64,000 bases of DNA, taken from Candidatus Levyibacteriota bacterium. GTDB taxonomy: Bacteria; Patescibacteria; Microgenomatia; Levybacterales; UBA12049. The notes under the pieces were generated by a model that was given only the letters and a program-made list of their open reading frames with translations, had not been told where the DNA came from and searched no databases. The DNA is taken from NCBI GenBank assembly GCA_016186625.1, contig JACPLG010000008.1, positions 80,719 to 144,718 on the forward strand, given 5' to 3'. Position 1 is the first letter of the stretch; every line of letters starts with the position of its first letter. The translations under genes were made by a program, and so were the position numbers. Shown piece by piece: positions 17,040-24,640 of the stretch.

Positions 17040-17125
17040 CCGCCAAGCGTTATACTTTGCGGGGAATTAAAAAATCCTAACGTATGCATTTGGAAAAGCA
17101 CACCTTAGGATCTAGTTGCGCATTA
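17040..17125 (-). promoter_or_regulatory. two hairpins 5' of the lysozyme-like gene
   Basis: On the minus strand GATCCTAAGG...CGTTAGGATTTTTT forms a terminator-like stem, and TCCCCGC...GCGGGGG a second stem, 20-100 nt before the 17019 start codon. This may be the terminator of an upstream transcript or an attenuator. Confidence 0.4.
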
Positions 17126-17217
17126 TACTACTAACTATAGGATTTGTCAAGTACTTACTAGAGGATAAAATTGCTAATTTTGAGGCTAGAGACCGTAAGT
17201 TTGCCCCATGCGTGAGG

Positions 17218-17787
17218 TTACTTCAGCTCTTCCATGATGTGGGTTACGTTTTCAGCCCAATTATTTGTGTTTCTGGGGTTATATAGGGTGACAATTTCAA
17301 ATGGCGTGACTAACCCCTTATCTCTATATTTTGTTGACAATGTTTTTGTAATTGTTTCTATCGCCTCAGGATAATTATTAAATTTGATAACTTTTCCTCC
17401 ATAAATTCCCCATCCCCAGCAGTTGTGAGAATTGGCAATTTCTTTTTTACAAAGAGTTGATTCTTGCATGGCTATTGCGGGAAGCAGCCTAAAATCAATA
17501 TCATATCTTCGGGCTGCCGCAACAATATCGGCCGAGTATGGCTCAAGAGAAGATGAGTACTTGGCGAAAAACTGTCTGACAATTTCTACTTTTGAGTCTT
17601 CTTCTTCAATTATATTTTGGATTGTAGTATCTGCGGGCGGAAGAGCAGCGTAAGCTATACCTTGTGTACTTTCCCCAAGCACCTCTCCCTTTTTACTCGA
17701 ACTTATGTTAAGAAGAAGAGAAAGAGAAAAGATAAGAAGGAGCGGAGTGAGCGTAAAAAAACCTACAAGGGCAGCAATTTTCCTCAT
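17218..17787 (-). CDS. exported glucosaminidase/lysozyme-like protein, paralogue
   Basis: A 189-residue protein from the ATG at 17787 (MRKIAALVGFFTLTPLLLIF, a signal peptide or anchor). The core YDIDFRLLPAIAMQESTLCKKE and NCWGWGIYGGKVIKF aligns with the neighbour (SLDWRLVASIAGLEST, GWGWGVYG). It differs by two cysteines, possibly a disulfide. It is a tandem duplication with divergence. A peptidoglycan-cleaving role is inferred from the fold only. Confidence 0.7.
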   Translation of the reverse strand: MRKIAALVGFFTLTPLLLIFSLSLLLNISSSKKGEVLGESTQGIAYAALPPADTTIQNIIEEEDSKVEIVRQFFAKYSSSLEPYSADIVAAARRYDIDFRLLPAIAMQESTLCKKEIANSHNCWGWGIYGGKVIKFNNYPEAIETITKTLSTKYRDKGLVTPFEIVTLYNPRNTNNWAENVTHIMEELK

Positions 17788-17854
17788 GTAAATTATTCTG
17801 TCATTTCCCAGGTTTTGTGTCAACTGATCTCTACTATTTCAAACTACTAGACAA

Positions 17855-18046
17855 TTGAGTAATTGAGGCTATTCTGTTACAATGTCATTTGATCTTTTTA
17901 ATTCCAAATAGTGCTCGCCTAGAGCGCTGGCATAGTTACCACCGCTCTAGAGCAACCTTATAGGAAGGATCGTCGGGAAGCGGACCGAAGGGAGCTCGCC
18001 TGCTTGACAGGGGCGGGAACTGTAGGTTCTGTCCCGAGACTCACTC
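17855..18046 (+). promoter_or_regulatory. promoter and long structured leader of tRNA-Gly(GCC)
   Basis: TTGAGT (17855-17860), a 17-bp spacer and TACAAT (17878-17883) form a good promoter about 157 nt ahead of the tRNA. The leader holds a stem CTAGAGCG...CGCTCTAG, the conserved core GGAAGGATCGTCGGGAAG (17963-17980), and arms GGGA...ACC/GGT...TCCC of the second hairpin. The loop of that hairpin is enlarged by a GC-rich palindromic insert of about 38 nt. It is one of five related tRNA leaders. Confidence 0.6.
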
Positions 18047-18118
18047 GCGGATGTAGTTCAGCGGTAGAATGTCTCGTTGCCAACGAGAAGGTCGCCGGTT
18101 CGATCCCGGTCATCCGCT
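18047..18118 (+). tRNA. tRNA-Gly(GCC)
   Basis: A 72-nt cloverleaf. Acceptor GCGGATG/CATCCGC; anticodon stem TCTCG/CGAGA with loop TTGCCAA. It is followed after 2 nt by the ATG of a DoxX-like gene. CCA is not encoded. Confidence 0.96.
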
Positions 18119-18120
18119 CA

Positions 18121-18615
18121 ATGAGAGCATTTCTGACAGAAGATTTAATTTGGGAGCTCATAAGAGTTAGTCTTGGATTTATAATGCTTTGGGCTTTTTT
18201 GGACAAGCTTTTGGGTCTTGGATTCGCAACTTCCAAGGAGGGCTCATGGCTTGAGGGTGTTTCGCCAACTGCCGGATTTTTAAAATTCGGAGCCGAAGGA
18301 CCTTTTTCTCCCCTTTTTCAATCTTTCTCGGGAAGCCTTGTAATTGATTTGCTGTTTATGGCAGGACTTTTTCTTGTAGGAGCGTCCCTTATTTTGGGGA
18401 TTGGAATAAAGATTGCAGGATATGCGGGAGCCCTAATGACGTTTTTAATATACTTGTCTCTTTTCCCGCCAGAGAACAATCCAATTATTGATGAGCACAT
18501 TATTTACATTATTTTGTTTTTAGGATTGGCAAATACTCAAAAAGGAAGAAAATACAGCTTTTCCAAACAGTGGGCAACTCTCGATTTAGTTAAAAAATAC
18601 CCGATTCTTGTTTAA
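18121..18615 (+). CDS. DoxX-like membrane protein
   Basis: A 164-residue integral membrane protein with four hydrophobic segments (LIRVSLGFIMLWAFLDKLLG; IDLLFMAGLFLVGASLILGIGI; GALMTFLIYLSLF; HIIYIILFLGLANT). GFIMLWAFLDKL...GFAT and the four-helix layout match the DoxX/TQO family, membrane proteins linked in other bacteria to thiosulfate or quinone metabolism. The role here is unknown. The ATG at 18121 lies 2 nt after tRNA-Gly, so the mRNA is probably released by tRNA 3' processing. The open frame upstream is the tRNA itself. Confidence 0.75.
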   Translation: MRAFLTEDLIWELIRVSLGFIMLWAFLDKLLGLGFATSKEGSWLEGVSPTAGFLKFGAEGPFSPLFQSFSGSLVIDLLFMAGLFLVGASLILGIGIKIAGYAGALMTFLIYLSLFPPENNPIIDEHIIYIILFLGLANTQKGRKYSFSKQWATLDLVKKYPILV

Positions 18616-18625
18616 TGATTTTGCC

Positions 18626-18646
18626 TTCCCACATGGAATGTGGGAA
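18626..18646. repeat. REP-A palindrome
   Basis: TTCCCACATGG-AATGTGGGAA follows the DoxX stop in the convergent gap and may also terminate transcription. Confidence 0.85.
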
Positions 18647-18673
18647 TTCGGATTGAGCTGTTTATTCCCCTTC

Positions 18674-19480
18674 CTAGCCTCCCCAGCCGCGGGAGCGGGC
18701 GTGGTTAAGAGCAGCCTGCGTGTCACCACCGTAGGACTTTAGCCCCTGCTCCACCCCACCGTGCCTTGCTATATAGTTTGCAGCTCCATGTATTGCGTCT
18801 ACAGCGTTGTTTATATCTGCATTCCCGTTTCCATCTCCATCCACGCCATAAGCTGTCCACGTGCCCGGCATAAACTGTAAGGGACCTTGAGCGCCTGTTC
18901 CATAGCCACTAGATATTGCTCCGTCCCTCCCTCCTGTTTCCATGATATGCAGGCCATACAGAATTTCCCACGGCACGCCGTATTTTGAACCAGCTTGTTT
19001 ATATACCTCGTCAAACGAGCCTGGCGCACCTTGGGCTTGAGTTGAGGCTCCGGCGACCGTGGTTTGGGCAGGTTCGATAGAAGGCGAGGGATCCGGTGCG
19101 GTTACCTCCTCGTAAATTTTTGCAAGTTTTTCAGAAAGCTTTTCTTCAGCATCTGGTTTAACAGCCAGCTTTATTTCCCAGCCAGTGTTAATTATTCGCG
19201 GGTCTTCAATCCAGGGATTATTATTCCAAAGAGTTGTCCAGAATTTTGAGGAGCCGTAATATTTTTGGGCAATACCATAAAGAGTATCACCGGAAACAAC
19301 GGTGTGAGTTTTTGGTGGCTGTGGCGTAGGAGAAGGTGAGGTTGTAGGGCTTGAAATTTGAGAAATGTTGTTTTGAGGCGGCGGTGGAGGTTTGTTTTCG
19401 TCCTTTAAGATTGGCGAAATGATGGTTAAAAGAAAAATAGCTCCTACTACTACTCCTACCATAAAAGACGATACTACCAA
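18674..19480 (-). CDS. exported LysM + lytic transglycosylase-like protein
   Basis: A 268-residue protein. An N-terminal membrane helix (MVVSSFMVGVVVGAIFLLTI) is followed by a Pro-rich stalk, a LysM domain (about 57-105; THTVVSGDTLYGIAQKYYG) that binds glycan, and an SLT-type lysozyme fold (about 150-268). The fold shows EILYGLHIMETGG (Glu about 177) and GAQGPLQFMPGTWTAYG. Peptidoglycan cleavage is inferred. It is the third putative wall hydrolase within 3 kb. Confidence 0.85.
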   Translation of the reverse strand: MVVSSFMVGVVVGAIFLLTIISPILKDENKPPPPPQNNISQISSPTTSPSPTPQPPKTHTVVSGDTLYGIAQKYYGSSKFWTTLWNNNPWIEDPRIINTGWEIKLAVKPDAEEKLSEKLAKIYEEVTAPDPSPSIEPAQTTVAGASTQAQGAPGSFDEVYKQAGSKYGVPWEILYGLHIMETGGRDGAISSGYGTGAQGPLQFMPGTWTAYGVDGDGNGNADINNAVDAIHGAANYIARHGGVEQGLKSYGGDTQAALNHARSRGWGG

Positions 19481-19537
19481 AGGGTAAATAATATGTCAAA
19501 CCGAGGCTGAAAGGGTTTGTTTTATAGTTACATTTGG

Positions 19538-19621
19538 TGCGGATGAGAGGACTCGAACCTCCACGCTTTTTAGGGCACAGCCACCTCAAGGCTGCGTGTA
19601 TACCGGTTTCACCACATCCGC
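19538..19621 (-). tRNA. tRNA-Leu(GAG)
   Basis: An 84-nt class II tRNA; anticodon stem CAGCC/GGCTG with loop TTGAGGT; acceptor GCGGATG/CATCCGC. The next three bases on the minus strand are CCA, the only tRNA here with CCA apparently encoded. It is preceded by a structured leader. Confidence 0.95.
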
Positions 19622-19750
19622 TCGCCACATGGGACAAACCTCACGGTTTTTCCCAACCTGCCCGCTAATGCTGCGCATAAGCGTTGCAGGCGGGCGATTT
19701 CCCTTTAGGGACCACAAAATCAGCACTCCCAATCCAACGATTTTGTGTCT
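19622..19750 (-). promoter_or_regulatory. structured leader of tRNA-Leu(GAG) with nested palindrome
   Basis: On the minus strand: stem CACAAAATCG...TGATTTTGTG around loop TTGGATTGGGAGTGC, then CTAAAGGGAAATCG, then hairpin GGGAAAAACC-GTGA-GGTTTGTCCC, then the tRNA. A 38-nt palindromic repeat (19658-19695) has inserted between the core and the hairpin. It lies between tRNA-Leu(CAG) and tRNA-Leu(GAG). A weak TAGAAT box is at its start. Confidence 0.65.
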
Positions 19751-19785
19751 TTTATTCTATCAAGATTAGGTTTAATTTGGAAGTG

Positions 19786-19868
19786 TACCGAGGAGAGGAT
19801 TCGGACCTCCAATCTCTTGCGAGAACAGCGTTCTGAACGCTGCGCGTCTACCATTTCGCCACCTCGGC
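19786..19868 (-). tRNA. tRNA-Leu(CAG)
   Basis: An 83-nt class II tRNA; anticodon stem CAGCG/CGCTG with loop TTCAGAA; acceptor GCCGAGG/CCTCGGT. A TATAAT box lies about 10 nt upstream on the minus strand. No long leader. Confidence 0.95.
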
Positions 19869-19941
19869 TTGAATTGATTATATCAAAAATGAGCGTAAAA
19901 AGTTGTTATACAAGGCTATCTTTGATAAAATTAGAGCACAT

Positions 19942-20012
19942 TGCCGAGTCGTCTAATGGTAGGACAACGGACTTTGGATCCGTTTATTTTGGTTCGAATC
20001 CAAGCTCGGCAG
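19942..20012 (+). tRNA. tRNA-Gln(UUG)
   Basis: A 71-nt cloverleaf; acceptor TGCCGAG/CTCGGCA; anticodon stem ACGGA/TCCGT with loop CTTTGGA. It is transcribed divergently from tRNA-Leu(CAG) and followed by a protein gene 33 nt later. Confidence 0.94.
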
Positions 20013-20044
20013 CGAGAAAACCATCCTATATAATTGCTACCTCT

Positions 20045-20548
20045 ATGGCTGATAATATAGAGCGAGTATTAAGACAAGTTGACAGAGAAAACCCTGGATC
20101 TAGAGATACTTCTGATCAGATAAGGGCAATCATGTGGCCTGCTGTTGTGGAAAAAGGGTTTCCTAGACAGGCTGTCCTTATTGATAACGAACCTTCAGTT
20201 TATAGACATCCTCTTTTTGATTTCGTGAATTCAGATGCAAGGTTAGCGATTGGAGAAGATGTTGTCCAGTTAACATTAACAGAAAATAGATTATTGATTG
20301 CATTATGTAGGGAGATTAATAGAGCTGTTTCAAGAGAAAGTTTATTGTCTGCTATAAGCACTGACCCTGCTTTAGACACAGACCCTAAAACCGTAAATGT
20401 TCATATAGGTCACTTGAGAAGAAAGATAGCGAATGGAAGGGAAATAGATAGTCCTATAGAAACCGTTAAGGGAATTGGATATAGACTTGTAGACCCAACA
20501 GTGCCAAACGGTTATGGCTATAGCCATCCGCAGCCTTCCTTGGGTTAA
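20045..20548 (+). CDS. winged-helix (OmpR/PhoB-type) DNA-binding protein without receiver
   Basis: A 167-residue protein. The C-terminal half is a Trans_reg_C winged helix: LTLTENRLLIALCREINRAV, then VNVHIGHLRRKI (recognition helix) and ETVKGIGYRLVDP (wing). The N-terminal 75 residues have no aspartyl-receiver motifs. The ATG at 20045 is chosen because the open frame upstream passes through tRNA-Gln. It is probably transcribed from the tRNA promoter. Targets are unknown. It has no kinase neighbour. Confidence 0.8.
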   Translation: MADNIERVLRQVDRENPGSRDTSDQIRAIMWPAVVEKGFPRQAVLIDNEPSVYRHPLFDFVNSDARLAIGEDVVQLTLTENRLLIALCREINRAVSRESLLSAISTDPALDTDPKTVNVHIGHLRRKIANGREIDSPIETVKGIGYRLVDPTVPNGYGYSHPQPSLG

Positions 20549-20587
20549 TCAGGCTAAGGCGGACAAGTCCCTCAGTGCCTACAATAA

Positions 20588-20797
20588 TTATCTGATTCGA
20601 GAGGGAGACCCAGATGATGGATCGGCCGTAAGATCTCGCCCTCTTGGAATTTGAGGATCTGGTCTTCTTCCTGTAAGAAAAAAATATCTTATTGCTTCAG
20701 TCTCATGAGCGATTGCCCTTGGGCTCCCTGGTAAACCAGGATATCTGGGAGGCGGGCAACCAACGAGTGCGCGATCAGCAACAAATCTTTCTGGCAT
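20588..20797 (-). CDS. possible small protein of unknown function
   Basis: 69 codons from the ATG at 20797, Pro/Arg-rich (VADRALVGCPPPRYPGLPGS). No family and no clear ribosome site. Composition resembles other short unknown proteins in this window, but it could be a chance frame. Confidence 0.3.
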   Translation of the reverse strand: MPERFVADRALVGCPPPRYPGLPGSPRAIAHETEAIRYFFLTGRRPDPQIPRGRDLTADPSSGSPSRIR

Positions 20798-20842
20798 TTT
20801 CAATATACATAATACTTTATTACCCTTTTCAAATCAACTTCC

Positions 20843-20994
20843 TTGCCTCTTCCCCACGACTTTTGTATAATTGTTTTCGATATAAGATAATTGCTCGCCT
20901 AATAAAGAGGAGCGAAATCGTTGGATTGAGAGTGTCGATTTCGCTACCCCTAAAGGGAAATCGTTGGGAAAAACCGCGAGGTTTGTCCCATTTA
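20843..20994 (+). promoter_or_regulatory. promoter and structured leader of tRNA-Phe
   Basis: TTGCCT (20843), a 17-bp spacer and TATAAT (20866-20871) lie about 117 nt before the tRNA. The leader has a perfect 10-bp stem AGCGAAATCG/CGATTTCGCT around loop TTGGATTGAGAGTGT (20911-20945), then AAAGGGAAATCGTT, then hairpin GGGAAAAACC-GCGA-GGTTTGTCCC (20966-20989), then ATTTA and the tRNA. It is the clearest copy of the family. Confidence 0.75.
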
Positions 20995-21067
20995 GCCGAG
21001 TTAGCCAAGTTGGTCAAGGCATCCGCCTGAAGAGCGGACTATCTCAGTTCGATTCTGAGACTCGGCA
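20995..21067 (+). tRNA. tRNA-Phe(GAA)
   Basis: A 73-nt cloverleaf; acceptor GCCGAGT/ACTCGGC; anticodon stem TCCGC/GCGGA with loop CTGAAGA. No encoded CCA. Confidence 0.95.
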
Positions 21068-21131
21068 CAATTCGTTTATCCTGACGAGGTCGGAGGAGCT
21101 CACATCCTCAGCACAGTTCGAATTAAAATAA

Positions 21132-22085
21132 ATGAATTTAGAATTAGCCGCTGAGAGGTACAACCGCTTGCCCGAAGCTTCTTATCGCGACACGCGATAT
21201 ATTGATCTCTCTCACTGGGCAGATGGAGAAAGAACAAGAAGAGCTGCGCAAAGAGATCTTGGCCGAAGAACTGCCAGAGCAACATTTTCAGCTCTTCCTT
21301 CAAATATTCGTGATCGAGAATTTATAGATAGGCCCGTTACCATCCTATTTCCGGGTACTTTAATTCCAGCAAGTGCTACTTTCAGAGAACAGTTACCGGT
21401 AATTGAAGATTCCTCAAAACCTGTACTGTTAGACTATTCAGATAGAAGATTTTCCCAGGAAATACTAAGGTCTCAGGTTGTAGATTTTATTGAATCGCCT
21501 CCCGTAAACGGAAGAGACGTCAATCTCATAGGTTTTTCTTTTGGAGCAGCCAATGTTATTGATCTATTAAGCCACGAGCCTAGCGTGCGTGAAAGAATCC
21601 GTAGAGTAATTTTGATGGGAGCTCTTTTTTCCTCCCATGATCTTAAAAACAGCTTAGGATATAGGGTTGTAAAAGCTCTTCATCCTGTTGTTCGAGAAGG
21701 AACTCTTTGGCCAGTTGTTCCTCTTCTAAGACGCCGGGTTAAGGTAAATGATGACCCAATGCTTTTAGGGCAAGAAGGAGGCATTCATGGGTCTAAAGCA
21801 GCTGTTAGCCACAAAGCGTTCGCTGAGAGGGCTGCTTCAGTTGTATCAAGAGATCCAATTGAAACTCTAGGACAGATAACGGATATTCCCACTCTATTTT
21901 TTTATTGGGAAAACGACGAGTCTGATCCGGGAAGGAGATTAGTTTTGGCAAAAGCATTCCCTAATTCTGAAACAGTACATGTTTCAGGAAATCACGGACA
22001 CACCATATCTGAGTCCCATGAAATAAATCCTGAAATTGGCAGATTTCTTGAACCTTCCCACGAAGAGTTGTTAGCTGCGGCTTAA
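21132..22085 (+). CDS. alpha/beta hydrolase
   Basis: A 317-residue soluble protein. Core strands PVTILFPGTLIPAS (oxyanion region), nucleophile elbow LIGFSFGAAN (Ser in G-x-S-x-G, about residue 137), IPTLFFYWENDESDP (acid) and SGNHGHTISE (His) complete the triad. The N-terminal 65 residues are extra and Arg-rich. The substrate is unknown. It starts 64 nt after tRNA-Phe and probably shares its transcript. Confidence 0.8.
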   Translation: MNLELAAERYNRLPEASYRDTRYIDLSHWADGERTRRAAQRDLGRRTARATFSALPSNIRDREFIDRPVTILFPGTLIPASATFREQLPVIEDSSKPVLLDYSDRRFSQEILRSQVVDFIESPPVNGRDVNLIGFSFGAANVIDLLSHEPSVRERIRRVILMGALFSSHDLKNSLGYRVVKALHPVVREGTLWPVVPLLRRRVKVNDDPMLLGQEGGIHGSKAAVSHKAFAERAASVVSRDPIETLGQITDIPTLFFYWENDESDPGRRLVLAKAFPNSETVHVSGNHGHTISESHEINPEIGRFLEPSHEELLAAA

Positions 22086-22134
22086 TTTATTTCTTATTTT
22101 CAATGGGGTCGGATTTGGGATTTTGGGAAATCGA

Positions 22135-22191
22135 AACCACCCCCGAAACCACCCCGGGGGTGGAATTAGGTTTACACCCTAGGAATTTTCT
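22135..22191. repeat. REP-B repeat, extended copy
   Basis: CCACCCCGAAACC, CCACCCCGGGGGTGG and GGTTTACACCCTAGG blocks follow each other in the gap between convergent genes. It is partly duplicated relative to other copies. Confidence 0.8.
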
Positions 22192-23444
22192 ATAGATTTT
22201 TCCTCAATGGGGTCGGATTTGGGGTTTTGGCGGCGGGCAAGGTATATAAAAGGAAGAGCTGCTAACTGAAAGACTGAAGATATTCCGTAAGATATAGGAT
22301 AACCATAAATATCTGCCGTTTTCCCCAGGGCCGGCTGGATAACAACTCCTCCGCTTGATCCGAGAAGAGTATCAAAAGAAAGAACTGTTGCCCTTTGTTC
22401 GCTTGGTATTAATCCATTAAGATACGCTTGGCGAATTGGCATTAGTGCAGCAAAAAGCAGTCCCCATAGGAAAATCAAGCCAATTACCAGCCAGAAATTA
22501 TTGGCAAAAGCTACCAGAATAAGAATAAGGCCTGTTAAAAATGTTCCCAAAATTAAGGCTGAAGTCCGCTTTTTAAAAAGTCTTCGGATTCTTGATGCTG
22601 CAATTCCTCCTGCAATTTGTGAAAGTCCGGTAAGTGCGGCAATAATCCCTGCTATTGCATATGCTTCTTTATCTCCATAAAGCTGCAGTAAAAATGGCTG
22701 AAGCGCATAAAAAATATAAAAGCTCACGCCTGTTGCAAAAGGAGCTGTAAACATGATGTAGCGAACAGGAGGATTCCGCAGCCCGTGGTCAATTGATCTT
22801 GAAAAGATTTTTTTCATTTCCAAAAAAGGCTGTTTTGTTTTTTTAGGCGAGAACCCAAGATCCTGCATTAAAACAAAAGCCGTTGCAAAGTTTATTAATA
22901 ACACTACGGAGCGAAGAATATAGGGGACTCCAAGGTTAGTTACTTGAGCAATAACTCCCCCACTGATTGCACCCGCAAGCATGGCCGTACCTCCAACAAT
23001 TTGACCTTTTGCAAAAACTCCTTCAAGATGCCCTTTAAAATTTGTTGCATGGAGCGCATCCACCAGCCACGCCTCAGTTGCGCCTGAGAAAAAGGTATAT
23101 CCAAGTCCCAAAAGAACAGATGAGGCAGCCCATCCCCAAAACGGGCCTTGAATTTGCCACATATAAAGATATAGCGCGGTTGATACTGCAAGCGTGAGTG
23201 CCCCTAAAAGATAAGAAATACGGCGGCCGTAAGTATCTGCAACAATTCCGGTTGGTATCTCAAATATTACGTAGCCTAATGAAAAGAATCCGTTTGCAAG
23301 AAATGCTTCAAAGTTAGACAGTCCAGCATCAAGAAGAAATATTGTATTTATCCCCCAGATAAAAGAAGTGGCCAGGGTGTTTCCTAAGATTAAATAAAGA
23401 TAGATTGTTTGGATATTACTTGGTTTTCTTAACAATCGAAGCAT
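22179..23444 (-). CDS. MFS transporter
   Basis: A 421-residue inner-membrane protein with about 12 hydrophobic segments. The MFS loop 2-3 motif appears as GIVADTYGRRISYLLG (about residues 64-80). The second half repeats the fold (GGIAASRIRRLFKKRTS). Substrate unknown; drug or metabolite efflux is typical. Its 3' end overlaps the REP-B copy at 22135-22191. The start is divergent from alr. Confidence 0.88.
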   Translation of the reverse strand: MLRLLRKPSNIQTIYLYLILGNTLATSFIWGINTIFLLDAGLSNFEAFLANGFFSLGYVIFEIPTGIVADTYGRRISYLLGALTLAVSTALYLYMWQIQGPFWGWAASSVLLGLGYTFFSGATEAWLVDALHATNFKGHLEGVFAKGQIVGGTAMLAGAISGGVIAQVTNLGVPYILRSVVLLINFATAFVLMQDLGFSPKKTKQPFLEMKKIFSRSIDHGLRNPPVRYIMFTAPFATGVSFYIFYALQPFLLQLYGDKEAYAIAGIIAALTGLSQIAGGIAASRIRRLFKKRTSALILGTFLTGLILILVAFANNFWLVIGLIFLWGLLFAALMPIRQAYLNGLIPSEQRATVLSFDTLLGSSGGVVIQPALGKTADIYGYPISYGISSVFQLAALPFIYLARRQNPKSDPIEEKSIENS

Positions 23445-23472
23445 TAGATATTAATATAAATTTTCCAGCATA

Positions 23473-23504
23473 TTGTCAATGACCGATTTTAAAAATGTTA
23501 TAAT
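23473..23504 (+). promoter_or_regulatory. alr promoter, near-leaderless
   Basis: TTGTCA (23473) and TATAAT (23499-23504), with a long 20-bp spacer. The ATG at 23516 is only 11 nt after the -10 box, so the mRNA would have about 5 nt or less of 5' UTR and no Shine-Dalgarno. Confidence 0.55.
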
Positions 23505-23515
23505 AACAACTCCAA

Positions 23516-24640
23516 ATGGCAAGGATAATAGATAAACTCCTCGGGAAAAATTATGTACCTCTAAATGTTGTAGAAGTTTCAAAAAGCTCTTTAATTCATA
23601 ATTACAAATACCTGACTAAACTTGCCGGGATTCCGGTTGCGCCGGTTCTTAAAAGCAATGCATATGGACACGGAATTGAACTGGTTGGAAAAATACTTGA
23701 CCCACTATCTCCTCCAATGTTTTGCGTCGATAGCATATTCGAAGCATACCAGTTGTTAAAAATTAAAATTAAAACACCCGTCCTTGTTATGGGATATGTT
23801 AGCGGAGAGAATTTAAAAATTAAAAAACTCCCCTTCTCTTTTTCTGCCTATACAAATGAAATGCTTGAAAATGTTGCCAAATTTCAGCCACAAGCTCCGG
23901 TTCATATTTTCGTAGATACCGGAATGCATAGAGAAGGAGTTCCGCTCGAACATCTTGAGCGGTTTATAAGAAAAGCACAAAAATTCGGTTTAAAAATAGC
24001 AGGTCTTATGTCCCATTCTGCCAAGCCTGACGACCCATTTCATATAAATACTGTGCGGCAAATTAAAAATTTTAAAGAGGCTTTTAATATTGGAAAAAGA
24101 CTGGGAGTCGAGTTTGCCTATATTCATCTCTTTGCATCAGTTGGAGTAATGAATATCAAAAATTTTTCAATGAGGGGAAATATGGCAAGGGTTGGAAAAG
24201 CACTTTATGGAATTGATGTTGTTGAGAACAGCGAAGAACTAAGGCCTGCCCTAGAGCTTAAATCAACAATAATCCAGGTTAAAGACTTGAAAAAAGGAGA
24301 AAGAGTCGGGTATGATCTTGTCTTTAAGGCTCCAAAAGATATGGTGACAGCTGTTCTTCCGATTGGATATAATGACGGAGTTGATAGAAGGCTTTCAAAT
24401 AAAGGATTTGTCCAGGTTAATGGAATTTATTGTCAAATAATCGGAAGAGTCAGTATGAATATTACAGTAATTGATGTGACTGATGTTAAAAATCCCCGCG
24501 TTGGACAAAAAGTTATTATTTTTTCAAATAGACCGAAAGATAAAAACTCAATATTTAATGTGTCCCAAGTTTGTGATGCAATCCCGTATGAGCTGATGTC
24601 TCATATTTACCCAACAACAAGAAGGGTATTGGCCAATTAA
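23516..24640 (+). CDS. alr: alanine racemase
   Basis: A 374-residue PLP enzyme interconverting L- and D-alanine for peptidoglycan. The PLP lysine is in VAPVLKSNAYGHG (about residues 42-54). The C-terminal beta-domain has GRVSMNITVIDVT, where the family has SMD; the catalytic Tyr region is YNDGVDRR-like. Length is normal. The 3' end overlaps the carB stop by 4 bp, convergent. Confidence 0.93.
   Translation: MARIIDKLLGKNYVPLNVVEVSKSSLIHNYKYLTKLAGIPVAPVLKSNAYGHGIELVGKILDPLSPPMFCVDSIFEAYQLLKIKIKTPVLVMGYVSGENLKIKKLPFSFSAYTNEMLENVAKFQPQAPVHIFVDTGMHREGVPLEHLERFIRKAQKFGLKIAGLMSHSAKPDDPFHINTVRQIKNFKEAFNIGKRLGVEFAYIHLFASVGVMNIKNFSMRGNMARVGKALYGIDVVENSEELRPALELKSTIIQVKDLKKGERVGYDLVFKAPKDMVTAVLPIGYNDGVDRRLSNKGFVQVNGIYCQIIGRVSMNITVIDVTDVKNPRVGQKVIIFSNRPKDKNSIFNVSQVCDAIPYELMSHIYPTTRRVLAN

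Noticed and set aside
17920..18046. Possible SRP (4.5S) RNA: GGAAGGATCGTCGGGAAGCGGACCGAAGG looks faintly like domain IV
   Set aside because: The conserved GGUCAGG/AGCAGCC asymmetric loop is missing, and the core is shared with leaders of other tRNAs.
18004..18120. Longer N-terminus of the DoxX protein
   Set aside because: The extra codons are the tRNA-Gly gene and its leader.
19745..20044. Longer N-terminus of the winged-helix protein
   Set aside because: The frame crosses tRNA-Leu(CAG) (antisense) and tRNA-Gln.
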